Positions 23,389 through 33,688 are shown, numbered from the stretch's first letter. The stretch is 64,000 bases of DNA from Pseudomonas viridiflava (GCF_900585905.1 NZ_UTVH01000001.1:744001-808000), one strand, 5' to 3'. The notes: generated by a model from the letters alone, not told the origin. Program-made: numbers and translations.

Positions 23389-25968
23389 TTAGATGCGAAT
23401 TTGCAGTGTATATAACAGTTCCAGTGCCTGGCGCGGCGTCAGGTCATCCAGTTTTACTCTGGACAGCTCATCGAGTACCGGGTGAGGCAGGCTGGCAAAC
23501 ATATCGCTTTGCATCGGCGTTGCCGGTTTACCCGCTTTCACGCGCGGCTGCTCGTGGGGCAGGCTGGTGGTTTCAAGCCGGTTCAGGTGCTCTTTGGCAC
23601 GTAAAATCACGTTGGCCGGAACCCCCGCCAGCTGCGCCACTGCCAGGCCGTAGCTCTGACTGGCAGGACCCGGAAGCACCCGGTGCAGGAACACGATTCT
23701 TTCGTTGTGCTCAGTGGCGTTCAGATGCACGTTGGCCACCAATGGTTCACTTTCCGGCAGCACCGTCAGCTCGAAATAGTGGGTGGCGAACAAGGTATAG
23801 GAGCGTAACTGAGCCAGACATTCCGCCGCCGCCCACGCCAGGGACAGGCCGTCGAAGGTACTGGTGCCACGGCCCACTTCATCCATCAGCACCAGGCTGC
23901 GCTCCGTCGCGTTGTGCAGAATATTCGCGGTTTCGCTCATCTCGACCATGAACGTCGAACGACCGCCGGCCAGATCATCGCTGGAGCCGATGCGGGTAAA
24001 GATGCGGTCCACCAGCGACAGCTCGCAGCTGGCGGCAGGCACGAAGCTGCCGATATGCGCGAGCAGGACAATCAGCGCAGTCTGGCGCATGTAGGTGGAT
24101 TTACCGCCCATGTTCGGGCCGGTGATCACCAGCATCCGGGTCTTTTCATCCAGTGCCAGATCGTTGGCCACGAAGGGCGAAGTCAGGACCTGCTCGACCA
24201 CCGGATGGCGACCCTGGTCAATACGCATGCACGGCTCATCGACAAACTGCGGACAGTTCAGGTCAAGATTCAGCGCGCGCTCGGCAAGGTTGCTCAACAC
24301 ATCCAGTTCGGCCAGGGCGCCAGCCGTATCCTGCAGCGGCGCCAAGTGGCTGATGAGGTCTTCAAGCAGGGACTCGTAGAGCATTTTTTCCCGCGCCAGG
24401 GCACGACTCTTGGCCGACAACGCCTTGTCTTCGAAGGCCTTGAGTTCCGGCGTGATGAAACGCTCTGCGCCTTTGAGAGTCTGGCGCCGGATGTAGTCCG
24501 CGGGGGCCTGCTCGGCCTGTTTGCTGGGCAACTCGATGAAATAACCGTGGATTCGGTTGTAACCGACCTTGAGATTGGCCAGGCCGGTGCGCGCTTTCTC
24601 GCGTGCTTCGAGGTCAATCAGGAACTGCCCGGCGTTTTCGCTCAGCGATTGCAGCTCGTCCAGTTCTGCGTCGTAACCGGTCTTCAACACACCACCGTCA
24701 CGGATCACTGCCGGTGGGTTATCGATGATTGCGCGTTGCAGCAGATCGGCCAGTTCAGGGTAAACCCCGGCGGTGATCGCCAGCTGCTGCAGATGGGGCG
24801 CCTCCAGCTCGGCCATGGCCGTCTGCAGCTCTGGCAAGGCGCCGAGGGCATCACGCAGGCGAGCGAGGTCTCGAGGCCGCGCATTGCGCAGCCCGATCCG
24901 GGCCAGAATTCGCTCGATGTCGCCGATTTCCTTCAGCCGCGGCTGCAGGCCTTCGAAACGATAGCGCTCCAGCAGGCATCTGATCGAGGACTGCCGCGCC
25001 TTGAGCACGGCCAGATTGCGCAGCGGGCGATTCAGCCAGCGGGTCAGCAGGCGCGTACCCATGGCCGTCTGGCAGCGGTCGACTACTGACTGCAGGGTGT
25101 TGTCGCGACCGCCTGCAAGGTTGGTGTCCAGCTCGAGATTGCGCCGCGTTGCGCCGTCGAGAATGACTGTATCGTCAAGACGCTCGTGACGCAGGCTGCG
25201 CAAATGCGGGAGGGCTGTGCGCTGGGTTTCCTTGGCATAGCCCAGCAGACATCCCGCTGCGCCAATGGCCAGGCTCAGGTTTTCGCAGCCGAAGCCTTTC
25301 AGGTCTTGCGTCGCGAATTGCTGGCAGAGACTTTTCTGCGCCGAGTCACGCTCGAAATCCCACGGCGCCCGACGTCGCGCGCCGCGGCGCTTTTCTGCAG
25401 GCAGGCCTTGCGGCCAGTCGTCGGGAATCAACAGCTCGACCGGATTGATCCGCTCCAGCTCGGCCAGCAGATTCTCCCACCCCTTGATTTCCAGCACACT
25501 GAAACTGCCGCTGGTGATGTCCAGTACTGCCAGCCCGAACAGGCGCTCATCGCCCAGCACTGCAGCGATCAGGTTATCCCGGCGCTCATCCAGCAGCGCT
25601 TCGTCGCTGACCGTCCCCGGCGTAATGATGCGCACCACTTGGCGGTCGACAGGGCCTTTGCTGGTAGCCGGGTCGCCCACCTGTTCGCAGATGACCACCG
25701 ACTCGCCCAGCTTGACCAGCTTGGCTAGGTAGCCTTCGGCCGCGTGATAGGGAATGCCGCACATGGGAATGCTCTGCCCGGCAGACTGGCCACGAGCGGT
25801 CAGGGTAATATCCAGTAACTTGGCGGCTTTCTTCGCGTCTTCGTAGAAGATTTCGTAGAAATCGCCCATGCGATAGAACATCAACTGGTCGGGGTGCTGA
25901 TTCTTCAGGCGCCAGTATTGCTGCATCATCGGGGTGTGGGATGAGAGGTCTGAAATTGCTTTATTCAT
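23389..25968 (-). CDS. mutS: DNA mismatch repair protein MutS
   Basis: MutS recognises mismatches and small loops and recruits MutL. The 859-residue protein has the N-terminal mismatch-binding domain with the Phe-x-Glu region [12 protein letters not shown] at about residues 35-46, then the connector, core/clamp and ATPase domains. Walker [10 protein letters not shown] lies near residue 617 and the [12 protein letters not shown] signature near 700. The C-terminal tetramerisation tail ends [13 protein letters not shown] 25968 ([10 protein letters not shown]) is preferred; the frame extends further upstream without family similarity, and an internal MMQQYW start is also possible. Confidence 0.97.
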   Translation of the reverse strand: MNKAISDLSSHTPMMQQYWRLKNQHPDQLMFYRMGDFYEIFYEDAKKAAKLLDITLTARGQSAGQSIPMCGIPYHAAEGYLAKLVKLGESVVICEQVGDPATSKGPVDRQVVRIITPGTVSDEALLDERRDNLIAAVLGDERLFGLAVLDITSGSFSVLEIKGWENLLAELERINPVELLIPDDWPQGLPAEKRRGARRRAPWDFERDSAQKSLCQQFATQDLKGFGCENLSLAIGAAGCLLGYAKETQRTALPHLRSLRHERLDDTVILDGATRRNLELDTNLAGGRDNTLQSVVDRCQTAMGTRLLTRWLNRPLRNLAVLKARQSSIRCLLERYRFEGLQPRLKEIGDIERILARIGLRNARPRDLARLRDALGALPELQTAMAELEAPHLQQLAITAGVYPELADLLQRAIIDNPPAVIRDGGVLKTGYDAELDELQSLSENAGQFLIDLEAREKARTGLANLKVGYNRIHGYFIELPSKQAEQAPADYIRRQTLKGAERFITPELKAFEDKALSAKSRALAREKMLYESLLEDLISHLAPLQDTAGALAELDVLSNLAERALNLDLNCPQFVDEPCMRIDQGRHPVVEQVLTSPFVANDLALDEKTRMLVITGPNMGGKSTYMRQTALIVLLAHIGSFVPAASCELSLVDRIFTRIGSSDDLAGGRSTFMVEMSETANILHNATERSLVLMDEVGRGTSTFDGLSLAWAAAECLAQLRSYTLFATHYFELTVLPESEPLVANVHLNATEHNERIVFLHRVLPGPASQSYGLAVAQLAGVPANVILRAKEHLNRLETTSLPHEQPRVKAGKPATPMQSDMFASLPHPVLDELSRVKLDDLTPRQALELLYTLQIRI

Positions 25969-26223
25969 TGGATAATCAGGCAAATTCCTGGAAAATTGGA
26001 GGCGTTGCGCGAGCCTGCCAGTGACGATGCAGGTCAGTGGCGAGTGGTGTCGTGCGCTTTGCGATGGCGGCAAGATTACCATGTGAGGTCTGGTCACGCA
26101 GGTCCGCCGGGAGTCGGTTGATTCGTCACCGGGTTTTTCCACCGGAACACGACCCGCGAGCTCCGGTATAGACTTTCCTGCGTCGCTGCCCAATCACGGG
26201 CAGCATTGTGAAAAGGACTTCTC

Positions 26224-26370
26224 ATGGCGAGGAAACCCAAGGCTGGAAAACGTGCGCGGGATTCGGTAAACGGTCGCTTCATCACCCTGGAAGAAGCCAG
26301 GCGTCGGCCGAAAGAGACGACGGTGGAAACCGTTCGCAAGCCTTCCTGTCCCAAGTCGACAGGCAAATGA
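26224..26370 (+). CDS. Small basic protein of unknown function (48 residues)
   Basis: An ATG at 26224 preceded by AAAAGGA (eight bases upstream) opens a 48-codon frame that ends with TGA at 26370. The product begins MARKPKAGKRARDSVNGRFI, continues with TLEEARRRPKETTVE, and is strongly basic (about 14 Lys/Arg). There is no membrane segment or signal peptide. The good RBS and position between mutS (divergent) and pncC support a real gene. I recall small proteins with the same RDS-NGRF-TLEEA core in other pseudomonads but know of no tested function. The basic termini would suit nucleic-acid or ribosome contact, which is inference only. Confidence 0.72.
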   Translation: MARKPKAGKRARDSVNGRFITLEEARRRPKETTVETVRKPSCPKSTGK

Positions 26371-26463
26371 TTCTGCTGGGCCGACAGTCGTCCAGGTTGC
26401 CCCAGTCGGTATCCGCCCCTCGCGGGCCAGTGTGATGTTCGCCCTCTGCGCAAGGAAAATATC

Positions 26464-26964
26464 TTGGATGAAATAACCCGACTCGCCGCCGTACTGGGTC
26501 AGCGTCTGCTCGCCCTTAACGCTCAGGTGACCACTGCCGAATCCTGTACAGGTGGCGGCATTGCCGAGGCTATTACTCGCATTCCCGGCAGCTCGGCCTG
26601 GTTCGAAGCGGGTTACGTGACCTATTCCAATCGCCAGAAAACCCTGCAGTTGCAGGTTGCGGCAGTGTTGTTCGCAGACGCAGGTGCGGTCAGTGAAGAG
26701 GTAGTGCGTGCCATGGTGCAAGGTGCGCGTAGCCACAGTGGTGCCCGTTTTGCGGTGGCGGTGAGTGGTGTTGCCGGGCCCGACGGCGGCTCCCTGGACA
26801 AACCGGTGGGCACCGTCTGGTTGTGCTGGGGTGCAGGCGAACAGCTGGTTACCCGACGTGAACAGTTTTCAGGTGACCGTGATGAGGTGCGTCGGCGGAC
26901 TGTAGTGGCCGCCCTTGAAGGGCTGATACAGCTTGCAGACGCAGAAATCCCCATTCAGGGGTAG
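26464..26964 (+). CDS. pncC: Nicotinamide-nucleotide amidohydrolase PncC (CinA C-terminal family)
   Basis: PncC deamidates nicotinamide mononucleotide in NAD recycling. The 166-residue protein is a stand-alone CinA C-terminal domain with TAESCTGGGIAEAIT at about residues 24-38, YVTYSN and the GVAGPDGG loop near residue 103. The only in-frame start that fits is TTG 26464, with AAGGAA seven bases upstream; the nearby ATG at 26468 is out of frame and closes at once. The gene is directly upstream of recA, as the cinA-recA order in many bacteria. Confidence 0.9.
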   Translation: MDEITRLAAVLGQRLLALNAQVTTAESCTGGGIAEAITRIPGSSAWFEAGYVTYSNRQKTLQLQVAAVLFADAGAVSEEVVRAMVQGARSHSGARFAVAVSGVAGPDGGSLDKPVGTVWLCWGAGEQLVTRREQFSGDRDEVRRRTVVAALEGLIQLADAEIPIQG

Positions 26965-26991
26965 GCGCCAGCTCAACCCTGTGGAATAATA

Positions 26992-27007
26992 CTGTCTACT
27001 TATACAG
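26992..27007 (+). promoter_or_regulatory. LexA (SOS) box upstream of recA
   Basis: CTGTCTACTTATACAG fits the CTG-N10-CAG LexA consensus and lies 50 bases before the recA ATG. recA, and recX behind it, should therefore be SOS-induced. Confidence 0.85.
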
Positions 27008-27057
27008 GTATCGAGGCCGTCAGGCCCCTAATTGAATTTGATTACGTGAGGACTTCA

Positions 27058-28122
27058 ATGGACGACAACAAGAAGAAAGCCTTGGCTGCGGCCTTGGGTC
27101 AGATCGAGCGTCAATTCGGTAAAGGTGCCGTAATGCGCATGGGTGACCATGACCGCCAGGCGATTCCTTCTATCTCCACTGGCTCGCTCGGGCTGGATAT
27201 TGCACTGGGTATTGGTGGTCTGCCGAAGGGCCGTATCGTTGAAATCTACGGTCCGGAATCTTCCGGTAAGACTACATTGACGCTGTCGGTCATCGCCCAG
27301 GCGCAAAAAATGGGTGCAACTTGTGCGTTCGTCGATGCCGAGCACGCACTGGACCCCGAGTACGCGGGCAAGCTGGGCGTCAACGTTGACGACCTGCTGG
27401 TATCGCAACCTGACACCGGCGAGCAGGCACTGGAAATCACCGACATGCTGGTGCGTTCCAATGCCATCGACGTGATTGTTGTCGACTCCGTGGCTGCACT
27501 GGTACCCAAGGCTGAAATCGAAGGCGAAATGGGCGACATGCACGTCGGCCTGCAGGCTCGACTGATGTCTCAGGCGCTGCGCAAGATCACCGGCAACATC
27601 AAGAACGCCAACTGTCTGGTGATCTTCATCAACCAGATTCGTATGAAGATCGGCGTGATGTTTGGTAGCCCGGAAACCACCACCGGTGGTAACGCGTTGA
27701 AGTTCTACGCTTCTGTGCGTCTGGACATCCGTCGTACCGGTGCTGTGAAGGAAGGCGATGAAGTTGTCGGCAGCGAAACTCGCGTCAAGGTCGTCAAGAA
27801 CAAGGTAGCTCCTCCATTCCGTCAGGCTGAATTCCAGATTCTGTACGGCAAAGGCATTTACCTCAATGGCGAGATCATCGATCTGGCAGTGCTGCATGGC
27901 TTCGTCGAGAAGTCCGGCGCCTGGTATAGCTATCAGGGCAGCAAGATCGGTCAGGGCAAGGCCAACTCGGCCAAGTTCCTGGCAGACAACCCGGAAATCG
28001 GTGCAGCACTGGAAAAATCGATTCGTGACAAGCTGCTGACTCCCGGTGTTGATACCAAGTCCGAGTCTTCCCGTACGCCAGCGCCTGCCGCTGATAAGGC
28101 CGAAGCTGATATCGATCTCTGA
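27058..28122 (+). CDS. recA: Recombinase RecA
   Basis: RecA forms filaments on single-stranded DNA, drives strand exchange and triggers LexA self-cleavage. The 354-residue protein has Walker [10 protein letters not shown] at residues 65-73. It also has the [21 protein letters not shown]2 region and the usual acidic C-terminal tail. ATG 27058 ([10 protein letters not shown]) has GAGGA upstream; the in-frame GTG at 27046 is less likely. A LexA box precedes it and recX starts six bases after the stop. Confidence 0.98.
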   Translation: MDDNKKKALAAALGQIERQFGKGAVMRMGDHDRQAIPSISTGSLGLDIALGIGGLPKGRIVEIYGPESSGKTTLTLSVIAQAQKMGATCAFVDAEHALDPEYAGKLGVNVDDLLVSQPDTGEQALEITDMLVRSNAIDVIVVDSVAALVPKAEIEGEMGDMHVGLQARLMSQALRKITGNIKNANCLVIFINQIRMKIGVMFGSPETTTGGNALKFYASVRLDIRRTGAVKEGDEVVGSETRVKVVKNKVAPPFRQAEFQILYGKGIYLNGEIIDLAVLHGFVEKSGAWYSYQGSKIGQGKANSAKFLADNPEIGAALEKSIRDKLLTPGVDTKSESSRTPAPAADKAEADIDL

Positions 28123-28128
28123 TAGCTC

Positions 28129-28596
28129 ATGTCAGCTGTACTGGATACACCTGTCGCCGTCAGGCGAACCGCAATGGACCTGCTCGCGCGACGCGAGCAT
28201 GGTCGTGTCGAGCTGACGCGCAAGCTGCGTCAGCGCGGCGCAACACCAGAGTTGATCGAGCCTGCGCTGGACAAGCTGGTGGAAGAAGGTCTCCTCTCCG
28301 AAGCCCGTTATCTTGAAAGTTTTGTGTCCTATCGTGCACGCTCGGGTTATGGCCCATTGCGTATTCGTGAGGAACTGACTCAGAGAGGGCTGCAACGTGC
28401 CGAGATTGAGCAGGCGTTGCGTGACTGCGGCTTCAATTGGCAAGAAAAAATGTACGAGACCTGGGAGCGTAAATTTGGCGGAGACTTGCCGGTGGATGCG
28501 CGGGAACGTGCGAAGCAGGGGCGTTTCCTCAGTTATCGCGGCTATGCGCTTGATATGGTCGGCCGTCTGTTAAGCGGCCGAAGTCTTGATGACTGA
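28129..28596 (+). CDS. recX: Regulatory protein RecX
   Basis: RecX binds RecA and limits its filament growth and coprotease activity. The 155-residue product is all-helical, with the three-helix repeats of the family ([52 protein letters not shown]). It begins six bases after the recA stop, so it is expressed by readthrough from recA and shares its SOS control. Confidence 0.95.
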   Translation: MSAVLDTPVAVRRTAMDLLARREHGRVELTRKLRQRGATPELIEPALDKLVEEGLLSEARYLESFVSYRARSGYGPLRIREELTQRGLQRAEIEQALRDCGFNWQEKMYETWERKFGGDLPVDARERAKQGRFLSYRGYALDMVGRLLSGRSLDD

Positions 28597-28629
28597 GTCA
28601 GGCCTGATCTCGTATCTGGCCTGATCTGA

Positions 28630-29706
28630 TCATATGGTCGGCGACTCAGCCCAGTTTTCCGGTTTGTTGATGTAGTCCACCAATTCCCGCAACCTGCCTT
28701 GATCCCGACCGCTGAAGGTGAACATCAGACGCGTCAGGTGGCTGAACTCTGCTTCATGTTCTTCTCCCTTCCAGGTGTGTTGTTCGAACTCTTCGCTCAA
28801 GCGCAAATCAGCAAAGGCTTCCTGCATCCGGGCGATGGCCTGCTCGGTCAGCGGCTTGTGCATGCGAATGATGAACTTCTGCTTCAGCCATCGGCTGGAG
28901 TGGAAGTTGCGGTAGAACTGATGAACCTCTTCGACCGCTTCCTGCGCGCTATAGACCAGGCGCACCAGTTTGGTGTCATTGGGCAGAATATAGCGGTTGT
29001 CTTCAAGCTGATCCTTGATGAAGTCCAGGGCTGTTTGCCAGAAACGTCCCCCTGGCACGTCCAGCAAGACGACAGGCACCAACGGACTCTTGCCGGTCTG
29101 GATCAGGGTCAGCACCTCAAGCGCTTCGTCGAGGGTGCCAAAACCGCCTGGGCACAGGATCAGCGCGTCAGCCTCCTTGACGAAGAACAGTTTGCGGGTG
29201 AAGAAGAAATGGAACGGCAGCAGGTTGCCCGTGCCTTCCACGGTGGCGTTGGCATGCTGCTCAAAGGGCAGGGTGATATTGAATCCAAGACTGTGGCCCA
29301 GCCCGGCGCCTTCATGAGCCGCGGCCATGATTCCGCCGCCAGCTCCGGTGATGACCATCATGTCGGCAGCTGCCAGCAATGCACCCACTTCTTTGGCCAG
29401 GGCATAAAGCGGATGCTCGACAGGCGTGCGTGCGGAACCGAACACGGTGACCTTGCGGCGCCCTTTGAACTGCTCGAGCACCCTGAAAGCGTTGTCCAGT
29501 TCCCGCAGTGTTTGCAGTGTGATCTTGGCGTTCCAGCGGTTGCGATCGTCCTGCGCCATGCGCAGCACCGTGAGCATCATGTCGCGATAGAGCGCCATGT
29601 TGGGGCTGTCCGGGGCGGCAAGGTTGATCTGCTGTTCGATGGCGCTGACCAGGTCCTGGCCGTTTTTGAAGTGAGTGGATAACAGGTCGTTGGGGATGTG
29701 GGGCAT
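28630..29706 (-). CDS. LOG/TIGR00730-family Rossmann-fold protein (putative nucleotide phosphoribohydrolase)
   Basis: The 358-residue product carries the LOG-family signature PGGFGTLDE at residues 186-194 and a Rossmann-like GAGGGIMAAAHEGA segment at about 121-134. Stand-alone LOG proteins cleave nucleoside 5'-monophosphates at the N-glycosidic bond. This one is longer than the roughly 190-residue plant and actinobacterial LOG enzymes and has extra N- and C-terminal helical parts (1-80, 255-358). It is shorter than E. coli PpnN, so the substrate is open. It converges with recX and stands as a single gene. Confidence 0.85.
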   Translation of the reverse strand: MPHIPNDLLSTHFKNGQDLVSAIEQQINLAAPDSPNMALYRDMMLTVLRMAQDDRNRWNAKITLQTLRELDNAFRVLEQFKGRRKVTVFGSARTPVEHPLYALAKEVGALLAAADMMVITGAGGGIMAAAHEGAGLGHSLGFNITLPFEQHANATVEGTGNLLPFHFFFTRKLFFVKEADALILCPGGFGTLDEALEVLTLIQTGKSPLVPVVLLDVPGGRFWQTALDFIKDQLEDNRYILPNDTKLVRLVYSAQEAVEEVHQFYRNFHSSRWLKQKFIIRMHKPLTEQAIARMQEAFADLRLSEEFEQHTWKGEEHEAEFSHLTRLMFTFSGRDQGRLRELVDYINKPENWAESPTI

Positions 29707-29925
29707 TCAAGGCTTCTCCATGCGCGAACCTTCGCTGCGGGCTAAACCGCGTACTGCAGCGTGATGCTTATTTCGGTCGATAGTGTGCCTTGCCTGTCGA
29801 AACTGGCAACCCTTGTCGGGAGGATCATTGTGGGTAGATGTGAGCGTGGCACCAGCGCATGGAAATACGTTGGGAGCAGAGGACAGGCATCAGGTGGCGT
29901 AACAGGCGCCACCCGATAAAAGCGG

Positions 29926-30336
29926 TTACTTCTTGACTGAACAGTCGCCAGCCTTGAATACCTGAGCGGTGACCGGACGATTGGTTTTGTATTCGGTGAA
30001 CTGATATTTCAGCACGGCACCTTTGGTCATCAGCTGGCGATAACCATTGTTGTGACACACGCTGTTGCCCAGCTGATTGCGTACGGCGTCGGGGTTGGCA
30101 CGCATCTGCTGCGCCTGGCCTTCGCGCACGCTCAAGTGATTCACCAGTTGGTTGCCGTCAACCGTATAGCCTTGGTCGAGAATGTCCTCATTGATCGCGC
30201 GCGGCGTGCCGACGCTGCTTTCCTTGGCGACTTTCTCAAGCATCTTGCTCAGTTCGAAATCCTGTTTCGACGCGGCGTGGGCGCTGATTGGCGCGATGAG
30301 CAGCAGAGAAAGGGTAGGAATGATAAGGCGCAGCAT
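29926..30336 (-). CDS. Small secreted/periplasmic protein, PA3611-like
   Basis: From ATG 30336 the product is 136 residues with a clear signal peptide (LRLIIPTLSLLLIAPISAHA, cleavage at about residue 21). The mature part is about 115 residues with two cysteines (NSVCHNNGY and AGDCSVKK) that could form a disulfide. GGAG lies just before the start. By position (downstream of recA-recX) and shape it resembles P. aeruginosa PA3611, described as a quorum-sensing-regulated virulence factor. That link is from memory and synteny, and the biochemical role is unknown. Confidence 0.7.
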   Translation of the reverse strand: MLRLIIPTLSLLLIAPISAHAASKQDFELSKMLEKVAKESSVGTPRAINEDILDQGYTVDGNQLVNHLSVREGQAQQMRANPDAVRNQLGNSVCHNNGYRQLMTKGAVLKYQFTEYKTNRPVTAQVFKAGDCSVKK

Positions 30337-30731
30337 TAAATTCTCCTGATTCAGTGACTGGCCGTTGGACCGGTAACGTGACGGTATGTTCAGCACGCAG
30401 GCTGGCTGCGGGCTGAAGCGTCCTGCGAGTATAAGGATCAGAGGAGGCGAAAGCGATTCGTCCATGGGCCCGTGGAGGTCGGTGCAAGCCCGTATGCGGC
30501 ATCGCTCTGGTAAACTGGCGCACGTTCATTCTCGGGGGTCATGGCAGTGTAGATGCCCACTGATTCCCGGTGTCCGGTTTCATGAGTCATGCCGTTTCCC
30601 ATCTGCGTGACCCGTTGCTGGATAATTCGCGACGACTGCCTGTGCGCACAAGCCTCAGGTCCAGGCCCATTCAGCTGTCTGCCTGTTGATCCATGACAGC
30701 GCTGTAAAACTCGGTACGAAGTAAAACCAAG
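30337..30731. other. Intergenic region without a confident gene
   Basis: This divergent 395-bp gap must hold the promoters of the PA3611-like gene and of the DTW gene. A 35-codon frame from the ATG near 30588 is open but has no convincing ribosome site and no similarity I recognise. In P. aeruginosa the potABCD genes lie near here; they are absent in this window. Confidence 0.5.
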
Positions 30732-31463
30732 ATGACTCAGACTATGTTTCCCGAGAATTCTGTCGCACGCCTCAGAGATGAGCGGGAGGAGGAGAGCACC
30801 AAGCCTTACCTGGCGCGCGGATCACGTGCGCCCAGGTGCCATTACTGTCGAGTGATCGAAACTCATTGCCTGTGCAGGTGGCGTCCCAAGGTTGAGGCGC
30901 GCTCGGGGGTATGCCTGATCATGACGAAGAAAGAAGTATTCAAACCCAGCAATACGGGTTGGCTGATTGCAGATGTCATTGCCGATAACCACGCCTTCGT
31001 ATGGTCACGTACCGAGGTTGATGAAAAGCTGGTGGCCTTGCTCACTGATCCGCAGTGGCAGCCCTATCTGGTGTTCCCGGGAGAATATGTAGCGCCCGAG
31101 CGCGTGACTCATTCCGTGACGATTGATCCGAACAAGCGACCGCTGTTCGTGCTGATTGACGCCACGTGGACTGAAGCACGGAAAATCTTCCGTAAAAGCG
31201 CCTATTTTGACGCGATCCCCATTTTAAGCTTAATTCCCGAACGGCTCTCACGGTACACACTAAGACGATCCACACGCAGTGAGCACCTCTGTACGGTTGA
31301 AGTGGCCGCACTGTGCCTGGAGTTGGCCGACGATACTGAAGCCTCAATGGCGTTGAGCTGCTACTTCGATGTTTTTAGTCAGCATTATCTAGGCGCAAAG
31401 CAGCAACTGCCTCTCGATTTGTTAAGCGATGCTCATCAAGAGTTGAAAGGTTTTATTGAATAG
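30732..31463 (+). CDS. DTW-domain protein, probable tRNA-uridine aminocarboxypropyltransferase
   Basis: The 243-residue protein has the DTW-domain signature: cysteine pairs at the N-terminus (CHYCRVIETHCLC, about residues 36-48, likely metal binding) and the DxTW motif in LIDATWTEARKIFR at about 142-155. E. coli members (TapT/YfiP) make acp3U in tRNA with S-adenosylmethionine. Whether this copy modifies tRNA U47 or another site cannot be told from sequence. It stands alone, followed by erdR after a 198-bp gap. Confidence 0.85.
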   Translation: MTQTMFPENSVARLRDEREEESTKPYLARGSRAPRCHYCRVIETHCLCRWRPKVEARSGVCLIMTKKEVFKPSNTGWLIADVIADNHAFVWSRTEVDEKLVALLTDPQWQPYLVFPGEYVAPERVTHSVTIDPNKRPLFVLIDATWTEARKIFRKSAYFDAIPILSLIPERLSRYTLRRSTRSEHLCTVEVAALCLELADDTEASMALSCYFDVFSQHYLGAKQQLPLDLLSDAHQELKGFIE

Positions 31464-31660
31464 TCACAGCCGACATCAGGCGGCAAGACGCCCGGCCGGG
31501 TGTAATGCTTGACCACCTCGGCTGTGCTGGGCATGCTGGCGCCGCATTCACAACGATGGCCTGCAGAAGCGGGGCATGTCGTTGGGCACCAGGTAGTGTT
31601 ACCGGTGCCCTGCCGAGTGCCGAACTGAATCGGCTCCTGCTGACAACAACGGAACCCCCC

Positions 31661-32308
31661 ATGACCTACGACATCCTGATCGCTGATGACCATCCGCTGT
31701 TTCGCAGCGCGCTGCATCAGGCGCTGAGTCTGGGCCTCGGCCCCGATGCGCGACTGGCGGAGGCAGACTGCATTGCTCAGCTGGAGACCCATCTGAGTGC
31801 CAAGGCTGACTGGGATCTGGTGTTGCTGGATTTGAACATGCCGGGTGCCTATGGCTTTTCCGGCCTGGTGCTGCTCAGGGGGCAATACCCGCAGATCCCC
31901 GTGGTGATGGTTTCGGCTCAGGAAGAGGCGTCGATTGTGGTTCGATCCCGGGAGTTCGGCGCCAGTGGATTTATCCCCAAATCGAGCTCGCTGGAAACCA
32001 TCCAGAAGGCTGTGCGCAGTGTGCTTGAGGGCGATGTCTGGTGGCCGCCACAGGTGAATGAAGCCGTGAGTGTCTCCGACGAGGCCAAGGCAGCGAGCGC
32101 AGGCCTGGCCAGCCTGACCCCGCAGCAGTTCCGGGTACTGACCATGGTCTGCGAAGGCTTGCTCAACAAGCAGATCGCCTACGAGTTGACGGTGTCGGAA
32201 GCGACCATCAAAGCGCATGTCACGGCGATTTTTCGCAAGCTGGGGGTGCGCACGCGGACCCAGGCCGCTTTACTCTTGCAACAACTGGAATCCATTAGCC
32301 CCAACTGA
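31661..32308 (+). CDS. erdR: LuxR/NarL-type response regulator ErdR
   Basis: A 215-residue response regulator with an N-terminal receiver domain (acidic D9-D10 and phospho-acceptor D57 in LVLLDLNMPG) and a C-terminal LuxR-type helix-turn-helix (NKQIAYELTVSEATIKAHVTAIF). P. aeruginosa erdR (PA3604) precedes dgkA, exactly as here, and controls acetyl-CoA synthetase and ethanol oxidation genes. The ATG at 31661 is preferred because homology begins there; the open frame extends upstream without meaning. No cognate kinase is adjacent. Confidence 0.88.
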   Translation: MTYDILIADDHPLFRSALHQALSLGLGPDARLAEADCIAQLETHLSAKADWDLVLLDLNMPGAYGFSGLVLLRGQYPQIPVVMVSAQEEASIVVRSREFGASGFIPKSSSLETIQKAVRSVLEGDVWWPPQVNEAVSVSDEAKAASAGLASLTPQQFRVLTMVCEGLLNKQIAYELTVSEATIKAHVTAIFRKLGVRTRTQAALLLQQLESISPN

Positions 32309-32392
32309 TCGCGGGGATTGGGCTAGCGCTTCACGCTTTTTTGATCTTCCCTGCATTAGCTTGCATCACTTCTTTTACACAGCAGCCCATCT

Positions 32393-32758
32393 ATGTCTCC
32401 TTTCAAGGGCCAGACCGGCCTGAAACGTATTCTCAACGCAGCCGGATATTCCTTTGACGGCCTGTCCGCCGCGTTCAAGGGTGAAGCCGCTTTCCGTCAG
32501 TTGGTACTGCTCAACGTCGTGTTGATTCCGCTGTCCTTCATGGTCGACGTCAGCAAGGGCGAGCACGCCCTGCTGATTGCGGTCTGCCTGTTGGCGCTGA
32601 TTGTGGAGCTGCTGAACTCGGCGGTGGAGGCGGCCATCGACAGGATTTCGCTGGACCTGCATCCGCTGTCGAAAAACGCCAAGGACATGGGCAGCGCGGC
32701 GCAGATGGTGTCCTTGACCATGATTGCTGCAGTGTGGGTCGTCATTCTTTTCGGATGA
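32393..32758 (+). CDS. dgkA: Diacylglycerol kinase
   Basis: DgkA is a small trimeric inner-membrane kinase that recycles diacylglycerol, left by membrane-derived oligosaccharide synthesis, to phosphatidic acid. The 121-residue product has an amphipathic N-terminus, three transmembrane helices (about 35-50, 56-75, 97-118) and the active-site segment ELLNSAVEAAIDRIS near residues 69-83. The LysR gene finR converges on it with only three bases between the stops. Confidence 0.95.
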   Translation: MSPFKGQTGLKRILNAAGYSFDGLSAAFKGEAAFRQLVLLNVVLIPLSFMVDVSKGEHALLIAVCLLALIVELLNSAVEAAIDRISLDLHPLSKNAKDMGSAAQMVSLTMIAAVWVVILFG

Positions 32759-32761
32759 GCC

Positions 32762-33688
32762 TTAATAAATGCTGGGCAGCACGATTTCATCGCTGCGCCT
32801 GACGCCCTGGGTCAGCGAGCGACACAGATCGAGGAACTCGCGCATGGCATTGGTCTGATACTTCTGCTTGTGCCAGATGAAGTAGAACTCCCGGGACAGA
32901 TCCAGCTCGGGGGTTTCAACCGCTACCAGGCTGCCCCTGCGGATCGCATCGCGCAGCGCCAGGCGCGAGATGCAACCGATGCCAAGGCCCGATTCGACAG
33001 CACGTTTGATCGCCTCGGTGTGCTCCAGCTCCAGCCGCACATTCAACGCATTGCGATGGTGACGCATGGCCTGATCGAACGTCAGGCGTGTGCCCGAACC
33101 TTGTTCGCGCAATATCCAGGCTTCCCGGGTCAGCTCTTCCAGGCTGGCACGGCCGCGATGGGCGAGGGGATGCTGAGGGGCGCAGAACACCACCAGTTCG
33201 TCTTCGACCCAGCGTTGCACTTCAATGTCCGGATGGGTGCAATCGCCTTCGATCAGGCCCAGATCGATTTCATATTGGGCGACTTGCTGCACGATATGCG
33301 CGGTGTTCTGCACGTGCAGTTTGACCTGGCTCTCGGGGTGGTGCTGCATGAAGCTGCCAATCAGCAAGGTCGCCAGGTAGTTGCCGATGGTCAACGTCGC
33401 GCCCACGGCCAGCGAGCCGAAGCCGGACTTGCCATTGAGCAGGTCTTCGATTTCCTTGGCCTGGTCCAGCAGCGCAACGGCCTGAGGCAATAGCTGACGC
33501 CCCGTGGCGTTAAGGCTCAGGCGCTTGCCGGCGCGGTCGAACAGCTGGCAGCTGGACTGACGCTCCAGTTCGGTAATCGACGTGCTCGCCGCCGATTGCG
33601 ACAGCGAGAGCTGGATGGCGGCGCGGGAAACGCTTTCCTGCTGAGCCACTGCGACGAAGACCTGGAGCTGACGAAGAGTAAATCGCAT
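32762..33688 (-). CDS. finR: LysR-family regulator FinR
   Basis: A 308-residue LysR-type regulator with an N-terminal helix-turn-helix (VSRAAIQLSLSQSAASTSI, about 20-38) and a C-terminal substrate-binding domain. It is divergent from fprA with 120 bp between the starts. In P. putida and P. aeruginosa the LysR protein beside the ferredoxin-NADP reductase gene is FinR, which is needed for fpr induction by superoxide and sulfur stress. The assignment rests on this synteny plus the family. Confidence 0.88.
   Translation of the reverse strand: MRFTLRQLQVFVAVAQQESVSRAAIQLSLSQSAASTSITELERQSSCQLFDRAGKRLSLNATGRQLLPQAVALLDQAKEIEDLLNGKSGFGSLAVGATLTIGNYLATLLIGSFMQHHPESQVKLHVQNTAHIVQQVAQYEIDLGLIEGDCTHPDIEVQRWVEDELVVFCAPQHPLAHRGRASLEELTREAWILREQGSGTRLTFDQAMRHHRNALNVRLELEHTEAIKRAVESGLGIGCISRLALRDAIRRGSLVAVETPELDLSREFYFIWHKQKYQTNAMREFLDLCRSLTQGVRRSDEIVLPSIY

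Noticed and set aside
30588..30695. 35-codon frame upstream of the DTW gene as a possible gene remnant
   Set aside because: No RBS and no similarity I can name; too short to separate from chance.
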